Part shown: positions 27,814 to 36,760 of the stretch, piece after piece | Layout: each line of letters opens with the position of its first letter | Numbering within the stretch: the first letter of the stretch is position 1 | DNA from: Latilactobacillus sakei subsp. sakei DSM 20017 = JCM 1157 | Lineage (GTDB): Bacteria > Bacillota > Bacilli > Lactobacillales > Lactobacillaceae | Direction: 5' to 3' | Assembly (NCBI RefSeq): GCF_002370355.1 | Contig: NZ_AP017929.1 | Location: forward strand, 1,550,001-1,614,000 | Length of the DNA: 64,000 nucleotides | The notes under the pieces: generated by a model | Database searches by the model: none | Seen by the model: only the letters and a program-made list of their open reading frames with translations | Told to the model about the DNA's origin: nothing | Translations under genes and position numbers: made by a program

Positions 27814-29250
27814 TTATAAAATGGGCGCCAACAGTCGCGCTAAATCTTGCGAGAGTCGCTGATTTGTTGTTTGTGCATTTAACTGTTGTTTAGTCAGCGG
27901 TACACTTGCTTTTAAATCCCTTTGAAAGGTCAATTCTAACGTATTGGTCAATGCAGGATCATATAAAAAGCTGGTCGTTTCAAAATTAAGTTTAAAACTA
28001 CGAATATCTAAATTAGCCGTTCCCACAGCTGATAACTGACCATCGACCATCATCGTCCGTGCTCTAAAAGCACTCGCTTTATATAGATAAATCTGTCCGC
28101 CCGCTTTAACAATCTGCCTAGCATAGTAGAGATTAGCATGTTGGACTAAACTATGTTTCGCTTTTTCGGGAATCATAATTTTAACCGTTACCCCAGAATT
28201 AATGGCAAGTATTAATGCTGCCAAAACGGAATCGTCCGGAATAAAAAATGGGGTTTGAATCCATAACCGTTTTTTAGCGGCCGCAATTAACTTTAAAAAA
28301 CCAAGCTTAATTTCAGGTAAATCGCGATCAGGGCCACCCGAAACAAGTTGCATGCTAGTTTGTCCATGTTCGACAGAAGTCGGGAAATAATGCTGACTGT
28401 AATAAACCTTCTGGCGTTGTGTTGCCGCGTTCCAATCCATAAAAAAACGTGATTGAAACGATAAAACACCGTCGCCACTAATTCGTAAGCGCGTGTCTCG
28501 AACTGGCAAATGCGTATCAACACTATGTTGGTTAAAGTTCCCAAGATAGGCCGTGTTACCATCGATCACGACTAATTGGCGGTGGTTTCTAAAATTCAAC
28601 CGAAAATTAATCAAACGAAACCGCGAACTGAAAAAGGGCGTTACTTGCCCACCCGCTTCTTCTAATGGTTTAAAAAAAGAGCGTGGAATCTTTTGCGAAC
28701 CAAAGCCGTCATAAATGACGCGGACTTTAACCCCTTGATATGCCTTATAGGCGAGCGTTTTAATTAAGATGTGCCCGAAAGGATCATCGAAAAACGCATA
28801 GTATTCTAAATGGATGTGATCGCGAGCACGGCTCATATCGGCCAGTAGTCGCTCTTGGGCAGTGGTTGTGTCCGTTAAGACCGATACCTTATTTTCTTGC
28901 GTCAAAACGGCTGTATTAGACACTAGGAAGAGATTAATTAAGCTTTGAATCTCCGGCGTTGTAGAATGGTGATTTTGCTTCCGTCGTTGCCGTAATTCCG
29001 CTTTTTGTTGCGTCACGCGTTCATCAATGCCTAATTTGGCCTGTGTCCGTAAATCATAAAGGTGCTCTGCTGATAATTTCTTACCAAAAAAGAGATAAAA
29101 ACCAAACCCGATCACTGGCAATAAAATTAAAACGAGTAGCCAGGCCCAAGTCGCCGCAATATCTCTTGATTGTCGAAAAACGGTAATGATCGCACCGATT
29201 GTATTAATTACTAATATGAGACTAAGAATTATGATAATAATCGTCGTCAT
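27814..29250 (-). CDS. Cardiolipin-synthase-like protein with altered HKD motifs
   Basis: At 478 residues, with two N-terminal membrane helices (residues 2-22, 33-53) and a PLD-type double domain, it has the full layout of ClsA, which joins two phosphatidylglycerols. Both HKD motifs (HxKxxxxD) are altered. The first reads NHRQLVVID (Lys to Gln). The second reads FRARTMMVD (His to Arg, Lys to Arg). The surrounding family blocks (GTANLDIRSFKLNFE, DTRLRISGDGV) are well kept and the frame is open, so it is not a decaying pseudogene. It may be a non-catalytic paralogue or have a shifted activity. It follows the transporter genes by 12 bases and is probably in their transcript. Confidence 0.85.
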   Translation of the reverse strand: MTTIIIIILSLILVINTIGAIITVFRQSRDIAATWAWLLVLILLPVIGFGFYLFFGKKLSAEHLYDLRTQAKLGIDERVTQQKAELRQRRKQNHHSTTPEIQSLINLFLVSNTAVLTQENKVSVLTDTTTAQERLLADMSRARDHIHLEYYAFFDDPFGHILIKTLAYKAYQGVKVRVIYDGFGSQKIPRSFFKPLEEAGGQVTPFFSSRFRLINFRLNFRNHRQLVVIDGNTAYLGNFNQHSVDTHLPVRDTRLRISGDGVLSFQSRFFMDWNAATQRQKVYYSQHYFPTSVEHGQTSMQLVSGGPDRDLPEIKLGFLKLIAAAKKRLWIQTPFFIPDDSVLAALILAINSGVTVKIMIPEKAKHSLVQHANLYYARQIVKAGGQIYLYKASAFRARTMMVDGQLSAVGTANLDIRSFKLNFETTSFLYDPALTNTLELTFQRDLKASVPLTKQQLNAQTTNQRLSQDLARLLAPIL

Positions 29251-29262
29251 CTCTGTCGCGTC

Positions 29263-30066
29263 CTATTCTTTAAACCACTTGGCTTGAATCTTCGCTAATT
29301 GTCCATTTTGTTTGAGGACTTGATACCGGCGATTAATAAAGCGTCGTAATTTTTGATCTTCTGGGCGCATGCCAACCGCAAACTTCTCAGCCGCAAAAGG
29401 ACTTTCAATCGCTTGAAAATCTTGCCCATTTGCCCGCGCTTTAATCTCAAAGTTAGCATAAACTTGATCAATTAAGATCCCTTTAATCCGCTTAGCCTGT
29501 AAATCGATAAAAGCATTGTTATAGGTATCATATAGGATTGGCGTTTGATTGGCAATTTTTTGTTTTAAAACAGCTGGTTTTCGATCCAACTGGGCCATGC
29601 CGGATGAACCCGTTTGAACACCTAAGTTTTGGCCCTTCAAATCAGCTAAGCGATTAACAGGATCCTTTTTCATCGAGACAATCATCTGGTGATTCGTAAG
29701 ATAAGGTTGACTGAAGGCCACTCGTTTGGCCCGTTCTTCGGTCTTAGAATAACCACTCCAAATTAAATCAATCGTCTGATTGTTCAATTCGGTTTCTTTC
29801 ATATCCCAATCGATCGATTGAAAATCAACCTGGATGCCACTACCTTTAAAAATCGCCTTGGCTAACTCGACGTCAAAGCCGGTTAATTGCCCGTTTTTTT
29901 CACGATAAGTCATCGGTACAAAGCTATCATCGATGCCAATCACTACTTTTTGGCGGCGTTCAATCGTTGCCCAACTATCGGTCTTTTGGCGGCTATGGCA
30001 GCCCGCTAGACTGACTAATAGGCCTAATAATAAACCAGCTGTTGCTAATCTCTTTAATCTCATCAT
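29263..30066 (-). CDS. Amino-acid ABC transporter, substrate-binding lipoprotein
   Basis: This 267-residue lipoprotein has a lipobox LAGC at about residue 23 after a hydrophobic signal. It then has the type II periplasmic-binding fold of polar amino-acid receptors: FVPMTYREKNGQLTGFDVELAKAI, IDLIWSGYSKTEERAKRVAFSQPY with the carboxylate-binding Arg, and NLGVQTGSSGM. It is the receptor for the ATPase and permease encoded just upstream. Fold alone suggests glutamine, histidine or arginine. The T-box specifier in the leader points to histidine, but this is inference. Its first ATG overlaps the ATPase stop. Confidence 0.9.
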   Translation of the reverse strand: MMRLKRLATAGLLLGLLVSLAGCHSRQKTDSWATIERRQKVVIGIDDSFVPMTYREKNGQLTGFDVELAKAIFKGSGIQVDFQSIDWDMKETELNNQTIDLIWSGYSKTEERAKRVAFSQPYLTNHQMIVSMKKDPVNRLADLKGQNLGVQTGSSGMAQLDRKPAVLKQKIANQTPILYDTYNNAFIDLQAKRIKGILIDQVYANFEIKARANGQDFQAIESPFAAEKFAVGMRPEDQKLRRFINRRYQVLKQNGQLAKIQAKWFKE

Positions 30067-30704
30067 TGGTTGGCCTCGTTTGGTTGTAATTCAAAAACTT
30101 GATCGGCAATTTTATTCGCAAATTGAATATCATGAGTGACAACAATTTGGGTCATGCCGTCTTCCTTAAGGCTTAAAATCAATTCTGCCACACTAGCGAC
30201 TAACGATGGATCTAAGGCACTGGTTGGTTCGTCATAGCACAAAATATCCGGCTGCATCGCTAACGCGCGCGCAATCGCAACCCGTTGTCGTTGACCACCT
30301 GATAATTGAAACGGATAGGCCGCCTCTTGTGCACTTAATCCTAATTGGCGTAATAATTGCTGACCTAATGCATTCGCTTTGTCCTTAGCCAATTGCTTCA
30401 CCATCTTAGGCGCTAACGTGACGTTTTCTAACACTGATAAATGCGGGAATAAGCGGAAATCTTGGAAGACAACACCTATCCGGCCCCCTTTTTCAGCGGC
30501 ACTTGGGACATAGGTTTCACCGTCAATCACGAACCGGCCACTGTCTGGTTGATCCAACCCACTGATTAAGCGGAGCAAGGTCGATTTACCGGCGCCACTA
30601 GGACCCACGATTGCTAAAATACTGCCCGTTTCAACTTCTAAATTTAAATCATTCAAAATTTGGCGACCCTTGAATGACTGATTAATATTTTCTAATTTAA
30701 ACAT
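30063..30704 (-). CDS. Amino-acid ABC transporter, ATP-binding protein
   Basis: A 213-residue ATPase of the polar amino-acid uptake family. Walker A is GPSGAGKSTLLRLI (near residue 34), the Q-loop VFQDFRLFPHLSVLENV, signature LSGGQRQRVAIARAL, Walker B ILCYDEPTSALDP, H-loop VVTHD. At 213 residues it is slightly short of the usual 240, ending soon after the H-loop, but all catalytic parts are present. It lies between permease and receptor, overlapping the receptor start. Confidence 0.94.
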   Translation of the reverse strand: MFKLENINQSFKGRQILNDLNLEVETGSILAIVGPSGAGKSTLLRLISGLDQPDSGRFVIDGETYVPSAAEKGGRIGVVFQDFRLFPHLSVLENVTLAPKMVKQLAKDKANALGQQLLRQLGLSAQEAAYPFQLSGGQRQRVAIARALAMQPDILCYDEPTSALDPSLVASVAELILSLKEDGMTQIVVTHDIQFANKIADQVFELQPNEANQ

Positions 30705-30716
30705 CGATAAGTCCTC

Positions 30717-31358
30717 CTAACGGTAATAACGATAATATTGTTCTAATCGGCCTAACAACCATGTACAAATGGCGGTTAATGCGAGATAAATCACACCCAC
30801 TAACAGCAATGGCACTAAATTAACGTCACGCGCGCTGGCAACGTTTCCTGCCCGTAATAAATCGCCAATCCCAATCACATAAACTAATGATGAATCCTTG
30901 ATCAAATTAATGACTTCATTACCGACAGACGGTAAAACGATTTTAACCGTTTGGGGCACGATAATTTTTAAAATGGTTTGGGGATAGGTTAATCCTAAAA
31001 CTGATGCGGCTTCGATTTGACCATCATCAACCGCTTGAAAGCCCCCTCTGAAGATTTCAGCGAAGTAAGCGGCGTAATTCAAGATAAATGCAATTAATGC
31101 GGCGTCGAAACGATTAAAGACAATCCCAATCACCGGTAAGCCGTAAAAGACAAAGATCAATTGTAATAGCAATGGCGTTCCCCGCATTAGCCAAACATAC
31201 AGGTTAAGCAAATAATGCAGTGGCTTGAATTTAGATAATAACCCAAGGCTCAATAATAACCCCAGGGGAATGGCACCAATCACGGTTAAACTAAAAATGG
31301 CTAACGTCATTTTAGCGCCACTCAAAAGCGCTGGTAAAATCGATAAACTATATTGCAT
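30717..31358 (-). CDS. Amino-acid ABC transporter, permease
   Basis: This 213-residue membrane protein has about five helices. It carries the polar amino-acid permease signature: YVWLMRGTPLLLQLIFVFYGLP and the EAA loop FRGGFQAVDDGQIEAASVLGLT. It is the first gene after the double-module T-box, so the whole uptake system depends on an uncharged tRNA signal. A single permease gene suggests a homodimeric channel. Confidence 0.93.
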   Translation of the reverse strand: MQYSLSILPALLSGAKMTLAIFSLTVIGAIPLGLLLSLGLLSKFKPLHYLLNLYVWLMRGTPLLLQLIFVFYGLPVIGIVFNRFDAALIAFILNYAAYFAEIFRGGFQAVDDGQIEAASVLGLTYPQTILKIIVPQTVKIVLPSVGNEVINLIKDSSLVYVIGIGDLLRAGNVASARDVNLVPLLLVGVIYLALTAICTWLLGRLEQYYRYYR

Positions 31359-31414
31359 GATAAAATCTCCCTTATATAAACATATCCTTCAAAGCGTGTT
31401 AGCTAAACATTGCC

Positions 31415-31777
31415 ACAAAAAAAGCCCTCTTCACGTTTACACGTCAAGAGGGCGATCAATCGCGGTTCCACCTCAGTTTTTTTGTTTACTTCACAGCAAA
31501 CAACTCTACTAGTTTTAGACCAATAAAAAAAGTCCCCTCGGATTACTCCAAGAGGACGAATATTATCGCGGTTCCACCTCAGTTTAATAAACAACTCACA
31601 TTGCTTAAACTTATGTAGTTTCTAAAACTACAGCGATAACGGGCTAACGGATTATCTTACTTCGTTCAGATAATCAACTCACGGATGTGCCACTAGTTTC
31701 GAAGGGCTGATTTACACCATACCTCAGCTCTCTGTGCCTTAAAAACTAATTTGGTCCGTTCAACGTTTTAAGTATTG
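31415..31777 (-). promoter_or_regulatory. T-box leader with two antiterminator/terminator modules, before the amino-acid transporter
   Basis: Read on the minus strand, one Stem I (AGAGAGCTGAGGTATGGTG apex) is followed by T-box copy 1 (CTGAGGTGGAACCGCG, 31567-31582) and terminator 1 (stem 31532-31557 plus T-run). Then comes a second, identical 16-base T-box (31461-31476) and terminator 2 (stem 31424-31453 plus seven T). Only about 46 bases separate terminator 1 from T-box 2, too few for another Stem I. The base CAC at 31687-31689, followed by A and a TCCGT/ACGGA helix, fits a histidine specifier. Confidence 0.88.
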
Positions 31778-31782
31778 ACATT

Positions 31783-31811
31783 ATTCTAGTGATTCTCACT
31801 TGAAAAGTCAA
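31783..31811 (-). promoter_or_regulatory. Promoter of the T-box transporter operon
   Basis: TTGACT (31806-31811), 17-base spacer, TAGAAT (31783-31788) on the minus strand, starting directly after the minD stop codon. Confidence 0.75.
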
Positions 31812-32606
31812 CTATTTTTTACCAAAGAGTCGACCCCAAAAACCGATTTTCTTTTCTTTCAACGTCATTAATGGCACTGTTTCACCTAATAGGCGCCGGG
31901 CAATATTGCGATAACCTTGGCTGGCCGAGTTTTTAGGATCTAAGACAATCGGTTCACCAGCATTGGATGTCTTGATAACGGCGTCGTCATCAAAAACAAT
32001 CCCCAACAATGATACTGAGAGATGTTTCGTAATCTCATCGACGTCCATTGTTTCACCATCGTTCATCATATGACGACGAATGCGATTGATGACCAAACGT
32101 GGTGCGATTTGCATTTCAGTTTCTTCAAGCAAACCAACAACACGATCAGCATCGCTTACTGATGAAATCTCAGGCGTTGCGACTACAATCGCACCATCTG
32201 CGCCGGCAATCGCGTTCTTAAAGCCTGATTCAATTCCGGCTGGGCAATCAATGATGACAAAATCAAATTCTTCTTTTAAAGCCGTCACAATCGCTGTAAC
32301 ATCTTCTGGTACGAGTGCTTCTTTATCCGTGTTTTGTGCGGCTGGTAATAAATAGAGTTTTTCATCAAAGCGTTTATCTTTAATCAACGCTTGATGTAAT
32401 TTGGCACGGCCTTTGGCAACATCCACGATATCATAGATGATTCGATTGCTTAATCCCAATACGACGTCTAAATTTCTTAAACCGATATCTAAATCAAGCA
32501 AACAAACTTTTTTATCCAAAAGCGCAAGCGCCGTTCCAATATTAGCGCTCGAGGTTGTTTTACCAACACCGCCTTTACCGGATGTGATGACCAAAGCTGT
32601 TCCCAT
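31812..32606 (-). CDS. minD: Septum-site ATPase MinD
   Basis: MinD (264 residues) is the membrane-bound ATPase that recruits MinC to prevent polar division. It has the deviant Walker A SGKGGVGKTTSSANIG, the switch FVIIDCPAGIESG, and a C-terminal amphipathic membrane helix (LKEKKIGFWGRLFGKK). It follows minC directly. No MinE or DivIVA is in the window. It ends the mreBCD-minCD run. Confidence 0.96.
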   Translation of the reverse strand: MGTALVITSGKGGVGKTTSSANIGTALALLDKKVCLLDLDIGLRNLDVVLGLSNRIIYDIVDVAKGRAKLHQALIKDKRFDEKLYLLPAAQNTDKEALVPEDVTAIVTALKEEFDFVIIDCPAGIESGFKNAIAGADGAIVVATPEISSVSDADRVVGLLEETEMQIAPRLVINRIRRHMMNDGETMDVDEITKHLSVSLLGIVFDDDAVIKTSNAGEPIVLDPKNSASQGYRNIARRLLGETVPLMTLKEKKIGFWGRLFGKK

Positions 32607-32607
32607 T

Positions 32608-33279
32608 TTATTGCTCCTCCATTTTACGATATAGTTTAGGATTAATTTGTTTTAAATCCGTTATCTCACCGTAATCGATGACGTGTAAATCGTTAATATA
32701 ACTGATACTTTGTGAATTAAAGGGCGTTTTCTTTGGATCGATAATTTCAACCGCATCTGCAATTCTAAGTTGGACAGCTTTCGTCAGGTTCCCAGCAACG
32801 ATTGCATCTGCATTATCTGGAAAACCAGCATGCACAATCCCTGCAACAGACCCTAGAATGAAAATACTCCCCGTCGCTTTGATGACAGCCCCTTGGTGTA
32901 AATTACCAACAAATAAAACATCACCGACATAGTTAACTTCTTGTCCACTCCGAATAACATTCGGTTCAACATGAATACTATTTTCTTGCCGTTCAATTTG
33001 GGCTTGCTCAATCGTCATTACCGAAGACTGAATACTCATAATATCAAACTCAGGGAATGGTTCTAGTGTTTGATATAGCGCCTTTTTTTGTTGTTCACTT
33101 AATAAACGCATCCCAGTTGTTAACTCAAGTTCAATCTTATCATTACCCAACTTAGGTTGTTCTGAGCGAATTTTACTCAATAATGCGACAATTGAATCTA
33201 ATGCTTGATCAAAATCGGCACCAGCATCAATGTTTAATTCGAATCCTTCTTTGCGTCCTCTTAACGTGACTGCATCCAT
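32608..33279 (-). CDS. minC: Septum-site inhibitor MinC
   Basis: MinC (223 residues) blocks FtsZ assembly away from midcell. The N-terminal FtsZ-binding domain (about 1-105) is followed by the right-handed beta-helix that binds MinD: VLFVGNLHQGAVIKATGSIFILG and VHAGFPDNADAIVAGNL. GAGGGG precedes the ATG. It is placed between mreD and minD, the arrangement known from B. subtilis. Confidence 0.94.
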   Translation of the reverse strand: MDAVTLRGRKEGFELNIDAGADFDQALDSIVALLSKIRSEQPKLGNDKIELELTTGMRLLSEQQKKALYQTLEPFPEFDIMSIQSSVMTIEQAQIERQENSIHVEPNVIRSGQEVNYVGDVLFVGNLHQGAVIKATGSIFILGSVAGIVHAGFPDNADAIVAGNLTKAVQLRIADAVEIIDPKKTPFNSQSISYINDLHVIDYGEITDLKQINPKLYRKMEEQ

Positions 33280-33295
33280 AAAAAAATCAAACCCC

Positions 33296-33826
33296 TCATC
33301 GTTCTGATTTTAATTTTAGCAATAATTTCTTTAAAGGCAAATACAAAAAGATAAAAAAGACTAAGTTTAATGCAATTGTCGGTGCTAAAACGTTACTAAT
33401 GAAATCAACTGGTGTCATACTCGTTAAATTAACGAGCCGATTCATAATATAAATTGAGGCCTCCAACAACGTTAAACAAATAACGTCGACTAACCCAATA
33501 AAGAATGGTGAATCTGGAATGTATTGTTTTAAGTAACGCACGATATAAATAATCAGTGGCAATACAAAAAGATACATGCCAATCATCCCCGTATAATATA
33601 AATCATACAAAAGACCAATCCCCACTGCATACCATGATAAATTCGTCTCTTCAGGCAGAACAAACGCAACCATGATAAACATTAACATGAATAACCGACT
33701 AATTAGGGTATGATCTGGCGTATATAGCCATTGTTCCCCTAATGAACTAATCGCACCATCCAGGTAAAAAGCGACTAGTAAGTAAATTGGGATTAAATAG
33801 CGATGTTTCAAGCGAAATGTCCCCAT
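33296..33826 (-). CDS. mreD: Rod-shape protein MreD
   Basis: A 176-residue membrane protein with five or six helices, part of the elongasome with MreB and MreC. The frame opens at 33841, but AAGGTGAG places the start at the ATG at 33826, two bases beyond the mreC stop. Sequence conservation of MreD is low. Assignment rests on helix pattern (RYLIPIYLLVAFYLDG, YAVGIGLLYDLYYTGMIGMY) and on its place between mreC and minC. Confidence 0.9.
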   Translation of the reverse strand: MGTFRLKHRYLIPIYLLVAFYLDGAISSLGEQWLYTPDHTLISRLFMLMFIMVAFVLPEETNLSWYAVGIGLLYDLYYTGMIGMYLFVLPLIIYIVRYLKQYIPDSPFFIGLVDVICLTLLEASIYIMNRLVNLTSMTPVDFISNVLAPTIALNLVFFIFLYLPLKKLLLKLKSER

Positions 33827-33827
33827 A

Positions 33828-34688
33828 TTACTCACCTTCAATCGAACGTTTGATAACCGTTACAACTGTTAAGTTATTCAGATCAGCAGCTGGCGTAACA
33901 TACACGGTTAATGCCAAACCATAGTCGTCCTTTTTAACTGAAGCTACTTTACCTAAATAAAGTCCCTTAGGTGTTAAACCACCCAAGCCAGAAGTAACAA
34001 CTTTATCGCCTTTAGCAATCGCTGTATCGGTTTTAATTTGACCTAATTTCAATTGTTTTTTATCTGAATTATAGCCCGTCATAATACCGTTAACTTGTTT
34101 ACCATCTTTGGTATTAACCACTGCGGCAAAACCATTACTGTTACGACCAGTGCTTGAAACGAGTTCCACCTTAGCATTGGTCTTATTAACTTCTGAAATA
34201 CGCCCGATAATGCCTGATTCAGACATCACTGGCATATTCTTCTTAAGGCCTGCTAGAGCACCCTTATTGATCACCAGTGAATTCTGCCAATTATCCGGAT
34301 TTCGTGACAACACGGAAGCATTGAGCGTCGTATAGTCTGTTAAAGTCCCTGCTAAGTTTAATTCTTTTTTCAAGTTCTTGTTTTCTTCTTTTAAAGTTTG
34401 TGCTTGGACCTTAGTTTGTGCTAAATCATCTAATTGCGCTTTTAAGGCTTTATTTTCTTGATAAGTATTAATTAAGTCTGTCAGTGCATCGACACCTTTA
34501 CCAATCCCATTAGCAGGCACACTAACAACTTGGTTTGTAATGCCTGTCACATCGTTTCCGAATTGACGGATAAAACTTGGACTCTTCTTACTATTACGCA
34601 AGCCAACTGACATTGCGATAAAGCCCATGCAGACGATTAATGTCACCAATAAAATGATTAACTTTTTATTTGAAAAGAATTTTTGCAT
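33828..34688 (-). CDS. mreC: Rod-shape protein MreC
   Basis: MreC (286 residues) has one N-terminal membrane helix (residues 9-27), a coiled coil (about 68-105, with ENKALKAQLDDLAQ) and two beta-barrel domains with the family patterns NPDNWQNSLVINKGALAGLKKNMPV (near 130-155) and KGDKVVTSGLGG. It links the MreB filament to outer wall enzymes. It follows mreB after an unusual imperfect palindrome. Confidence 0.94.
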   Translation of the reverse strand: MQKFFSNKKLIILLVTLIVCMGFIAMSVGLRNSKKSPSFIRQFGNDVTGITNQVVSVPANGIGKGVDALTDLINTYQENKALKAQLDDLAQTKVQAQTLKEENKNLKKELNLAGTLTDYTTLNASVLSRNPDNWQNSLVINKGALAGLKKNMPVMSESGIIGRISEVNKTNAKVELVSSTGRNSNGFAAVVNTKDGKQVNGIMTGYNSDKKQLKLGQIKTDTAIAKGDKVVTSGLGGLTPKGLYLGKVASVKKDDYGLALTVYVTPAADLNNLTVVTVIKRSIEGE

Positions 34689-34725
34689 GGTTTATTCGCC
34701 ACCATCCATCTTTAATATCGTAAAT

Positions 34726-34831
34726 ATGGGACAAAAACCGGTTATTAAGGGCCTTGTGCGATTGATTCAAAAAAACCTGAATCAATCACTAATTTAGGCC
34801 TACTTAAACGCTAACCGCTCTTTGTCCCACT
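34726..34831. repeat. Long imperfect palindrome between mreB and mreC
   Basis: The outer arms ATGGGACAAAAACCGGTTA and (reversed) GTGGGACAAAGAGCGGTTA agree at 16 of 19 bases. The inner arms GATTGATTCA (34760-34769) and TGAATCAATC (34778-34787) are perfect. One end overlaps the mreB stop codon. No T-run follows it in the mreC direction. Similar end sequences occur at 45045-45097. Confidence 0.7.
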
Positions 34832-35849
34832 ATTTTACGCTAATCTTAATTTTTTTCATGACTTCGATATTCTTCAATGATTCACCAGTACCGACTGCAA
34901 CACAGTCCAATGGATCTTGGGCAATGAAGACAGGTACTTTAGTAGCATCAGAGATAACTTCTGGTAAATGTTTCAATAAAGCACCACCACCAGTTAAAAC
35001 AATCCCGTGATCAATCACATCGGCTGCAATTTCAGGAGATGTTTCTTCAAGCGTTTCTTTGATAGCATCGATAATTGCTGTCACAATTTCCTTAATTGCT
35101 TCGGCAATATCACTTGCTTTAATATCAACAGTCTTTGGTAGACCAGTGACTAAATCACGGCCACGAACACTCATTGATTCAACTTCTTTAGCACGTTCTG
35201 GTGAAGCTGAAGCAATCGCTAATTTGATTTGTTCAGCTGTCCGTTCACCAATTAATAGGTTACTGTTTTGACGGATGTAAGAAATAATTGCGTCGTCAAA
35301 CTTATCGCCAGCCATTCGAATTGAACGACTTGAGACAATCCCACCTAATGAAATGGTAGCAACATCTGTTGTACCACCACCGATATCAACAACCATGCTA
35401 CCAGTTGGATCCATTACAGGAAGTCCTGCACCAATTGCGGCTGCGAAAGGTTCTTCAATTACATAAGCATCACGCGCACCGGCAACTTTAGTGGCATCGA
35501 TAACGGCGCGTTTTTCAACTTCTGTAACACCACTAGGCACACAAACCATTACAAATGGTTTACTTGATGAATGGCCGATTGTTTTTTCGATAAAATATTT
35601 AAGCATTGCTGCAGTTGTATCATAATCTGCAATAACGCCGTCTTTCATAGGACGAATCGCTACAATATTACCAGGTGTCCGGCCGATCATGTCGCGTGCT
35701 TCGGAACCGACAGCGATGACTTCGCCTGTTTGTGTATTTTTGGCGACAACAGAGGGTTCTCTTAAGACAATGTCTTTCCCGTCCATATATACAAGTGTGT
35801 TTGCGGTACCTAAGTCGATACCAATATTTCTAGTCCCTAATCCGAACAC
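34830..35849 (-). CDS. mreB: Rod-shape actin MreB
   Basis: MreB forms membrane-attached actin-like filaments that guide lateral wall synthesis. Phosphate 1 ([15 protein letters not shown]), connect and phosphate 2 ([19 protein letters not shown]) and adenosine ([16 protein letters not shown]) motifs are present. The frame runs to a TTG at 35867, but GGAGAG precedes the GTG at 35849, giving [14 protein letters not shown], the standard family start (339 residues). First gene of mreBCD-minCD. Confidence 0.95.
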   Translation of the reverse strand: MFGLGTRNIGIDLGTANTLVYMDGKDIVLREPSVVAKNTQTGEVIAVGSEARDMIGRTPGNIVAIRPMKDGVIADYDTTAAMLKYFIEKTIGHSSSKPFVMVCVPSGVTEVEKRAVIDATKVAGARDAYVIEEPFAAAIGAGLPVMDPTGSMVVDIGGGTTDVATISLGGIVSSRSIRMAGDKFDDAIISYIRQNSNLLIGERTAEQIKLAIASASPERAKEVESMSVRGRDLVTGLPKTVDIKASDIAEAIKEIVTAIIDAIKETLEETSPEIAADVIDHGIVLTGGGALLKHLPEVISDATKVPVFIAQDPLDCVAVGTGESLKNIEVMKKIKISVK

Positions 35850-36012
35850 TATTTTTCTCTCCTTCAATAACCAAACGTTTTTATAGTCATTGGCATTATA
35901 TCATAATTTTTAATAATAAAAAACGCAATGTAGCTTCATGGTACCTGATTTTCAGGAGAATTTTCAAGTCTACCTTAAAATTAATAGATTCTTAACAAGA
36001 TTCAAAACACCT

Positions 36013-36687
36013 TTAATCGACTAGATACCCTTCTTCACGTAGGCTTAAGTACTGTGAGCTACCAATGATTAAATGATCCAAACAAGTAATCCCCATCAAC
36101 TGTCCGCAATTAACAATTCTTTTTGTAAAGTTAATATCTTGCGTTGATGGTGCCAATTGACCGCTCGGGTGATTATGGACCAAGATAAACTTAGCCGCTG
36201 AATACTGAACCGCCCATTTAAAGACTTCCCGCGGATGTGCAACAGAACTATTAAGTGTACCCAGATAGAGTTGCTTAATCTGAATAATCTGATTTTTAAC
36301 ATCTAAATAGACCGCTAATAGCTGTTCTTGTGTCTCTCCCGCTAAGGATTCAATCATCCGTTGGCCTACCATCTGACTAGAAGCCACTACACCAAAACGT
36401 AATGTCCGCTGATTTTGAATGCGCCGACTTAACTCACAAATCGCTTGGAGTTCAATCGCTTTAACCGGTCCAATACCTTCGATTTGACGTAATTGTACTA
36501 AGTCCGCTTGTTCAAGATCTTGAAAGTCGGGATAGCGTTGCAATAATCGTTGTGCAACGACTTCAACGGGTAAATGTTGGGTGCCTGAACGTAAAATTAC
36601 GGTTGCTAATTGTTCATCACTTAGACTGGCCGCACCATACAGTGCGACTTGCTCTCTGGGTTGTAACTTTGATTGACTCGTTAACAT
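36013..36687 (-). CDS. radC: RadC family JAB-domain protein
   Basis: A 224-residue protein with an N-terminal helix-hairpin-helix part (QIEGIGPVKAIELQA) and a C-terminal JAB/MPN metalloprotease-like domain. The metal motif VHNHPSGQLAPSTQD and the upstream Glu region are kept. The old DNA-repair role is doubted and the actual function is unsettled. The frame reaches 36705, but AGGAGG is only two bases from the first internal ATG and eight from the ATG at 36687, which I prefer. It lies next to mreB, as in many Firmicutes. Confidence 0.9.
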   Translation of the reverse strand: MLTSQSKLQPREQVALYGAASLSDEQLATVILRSGTQHLPVEVVAQRLLQRYPDFQDLEQADLVQLRQIEGIGPVKAIELQAICELSRRIQNQRTLRFGVVASSQMVGQRMIESLAGETQEQLLAVYLDVKNQIIQIKQLYLGTLNSSVAHPREVFKWAVQYSAAKFILVHNHPSGQLAPSTQDINFTKRIVNCGQLMGITCLDHLIIGSSQYLSLREEGYLVD

Positions 36688-36760
36688 CGTCATAGCCTCC
36701 TGCAAAAGGCATTTTTAATCGCCTTTTCGATTCATTTAACTATACGTGTTAACTGGTCCT

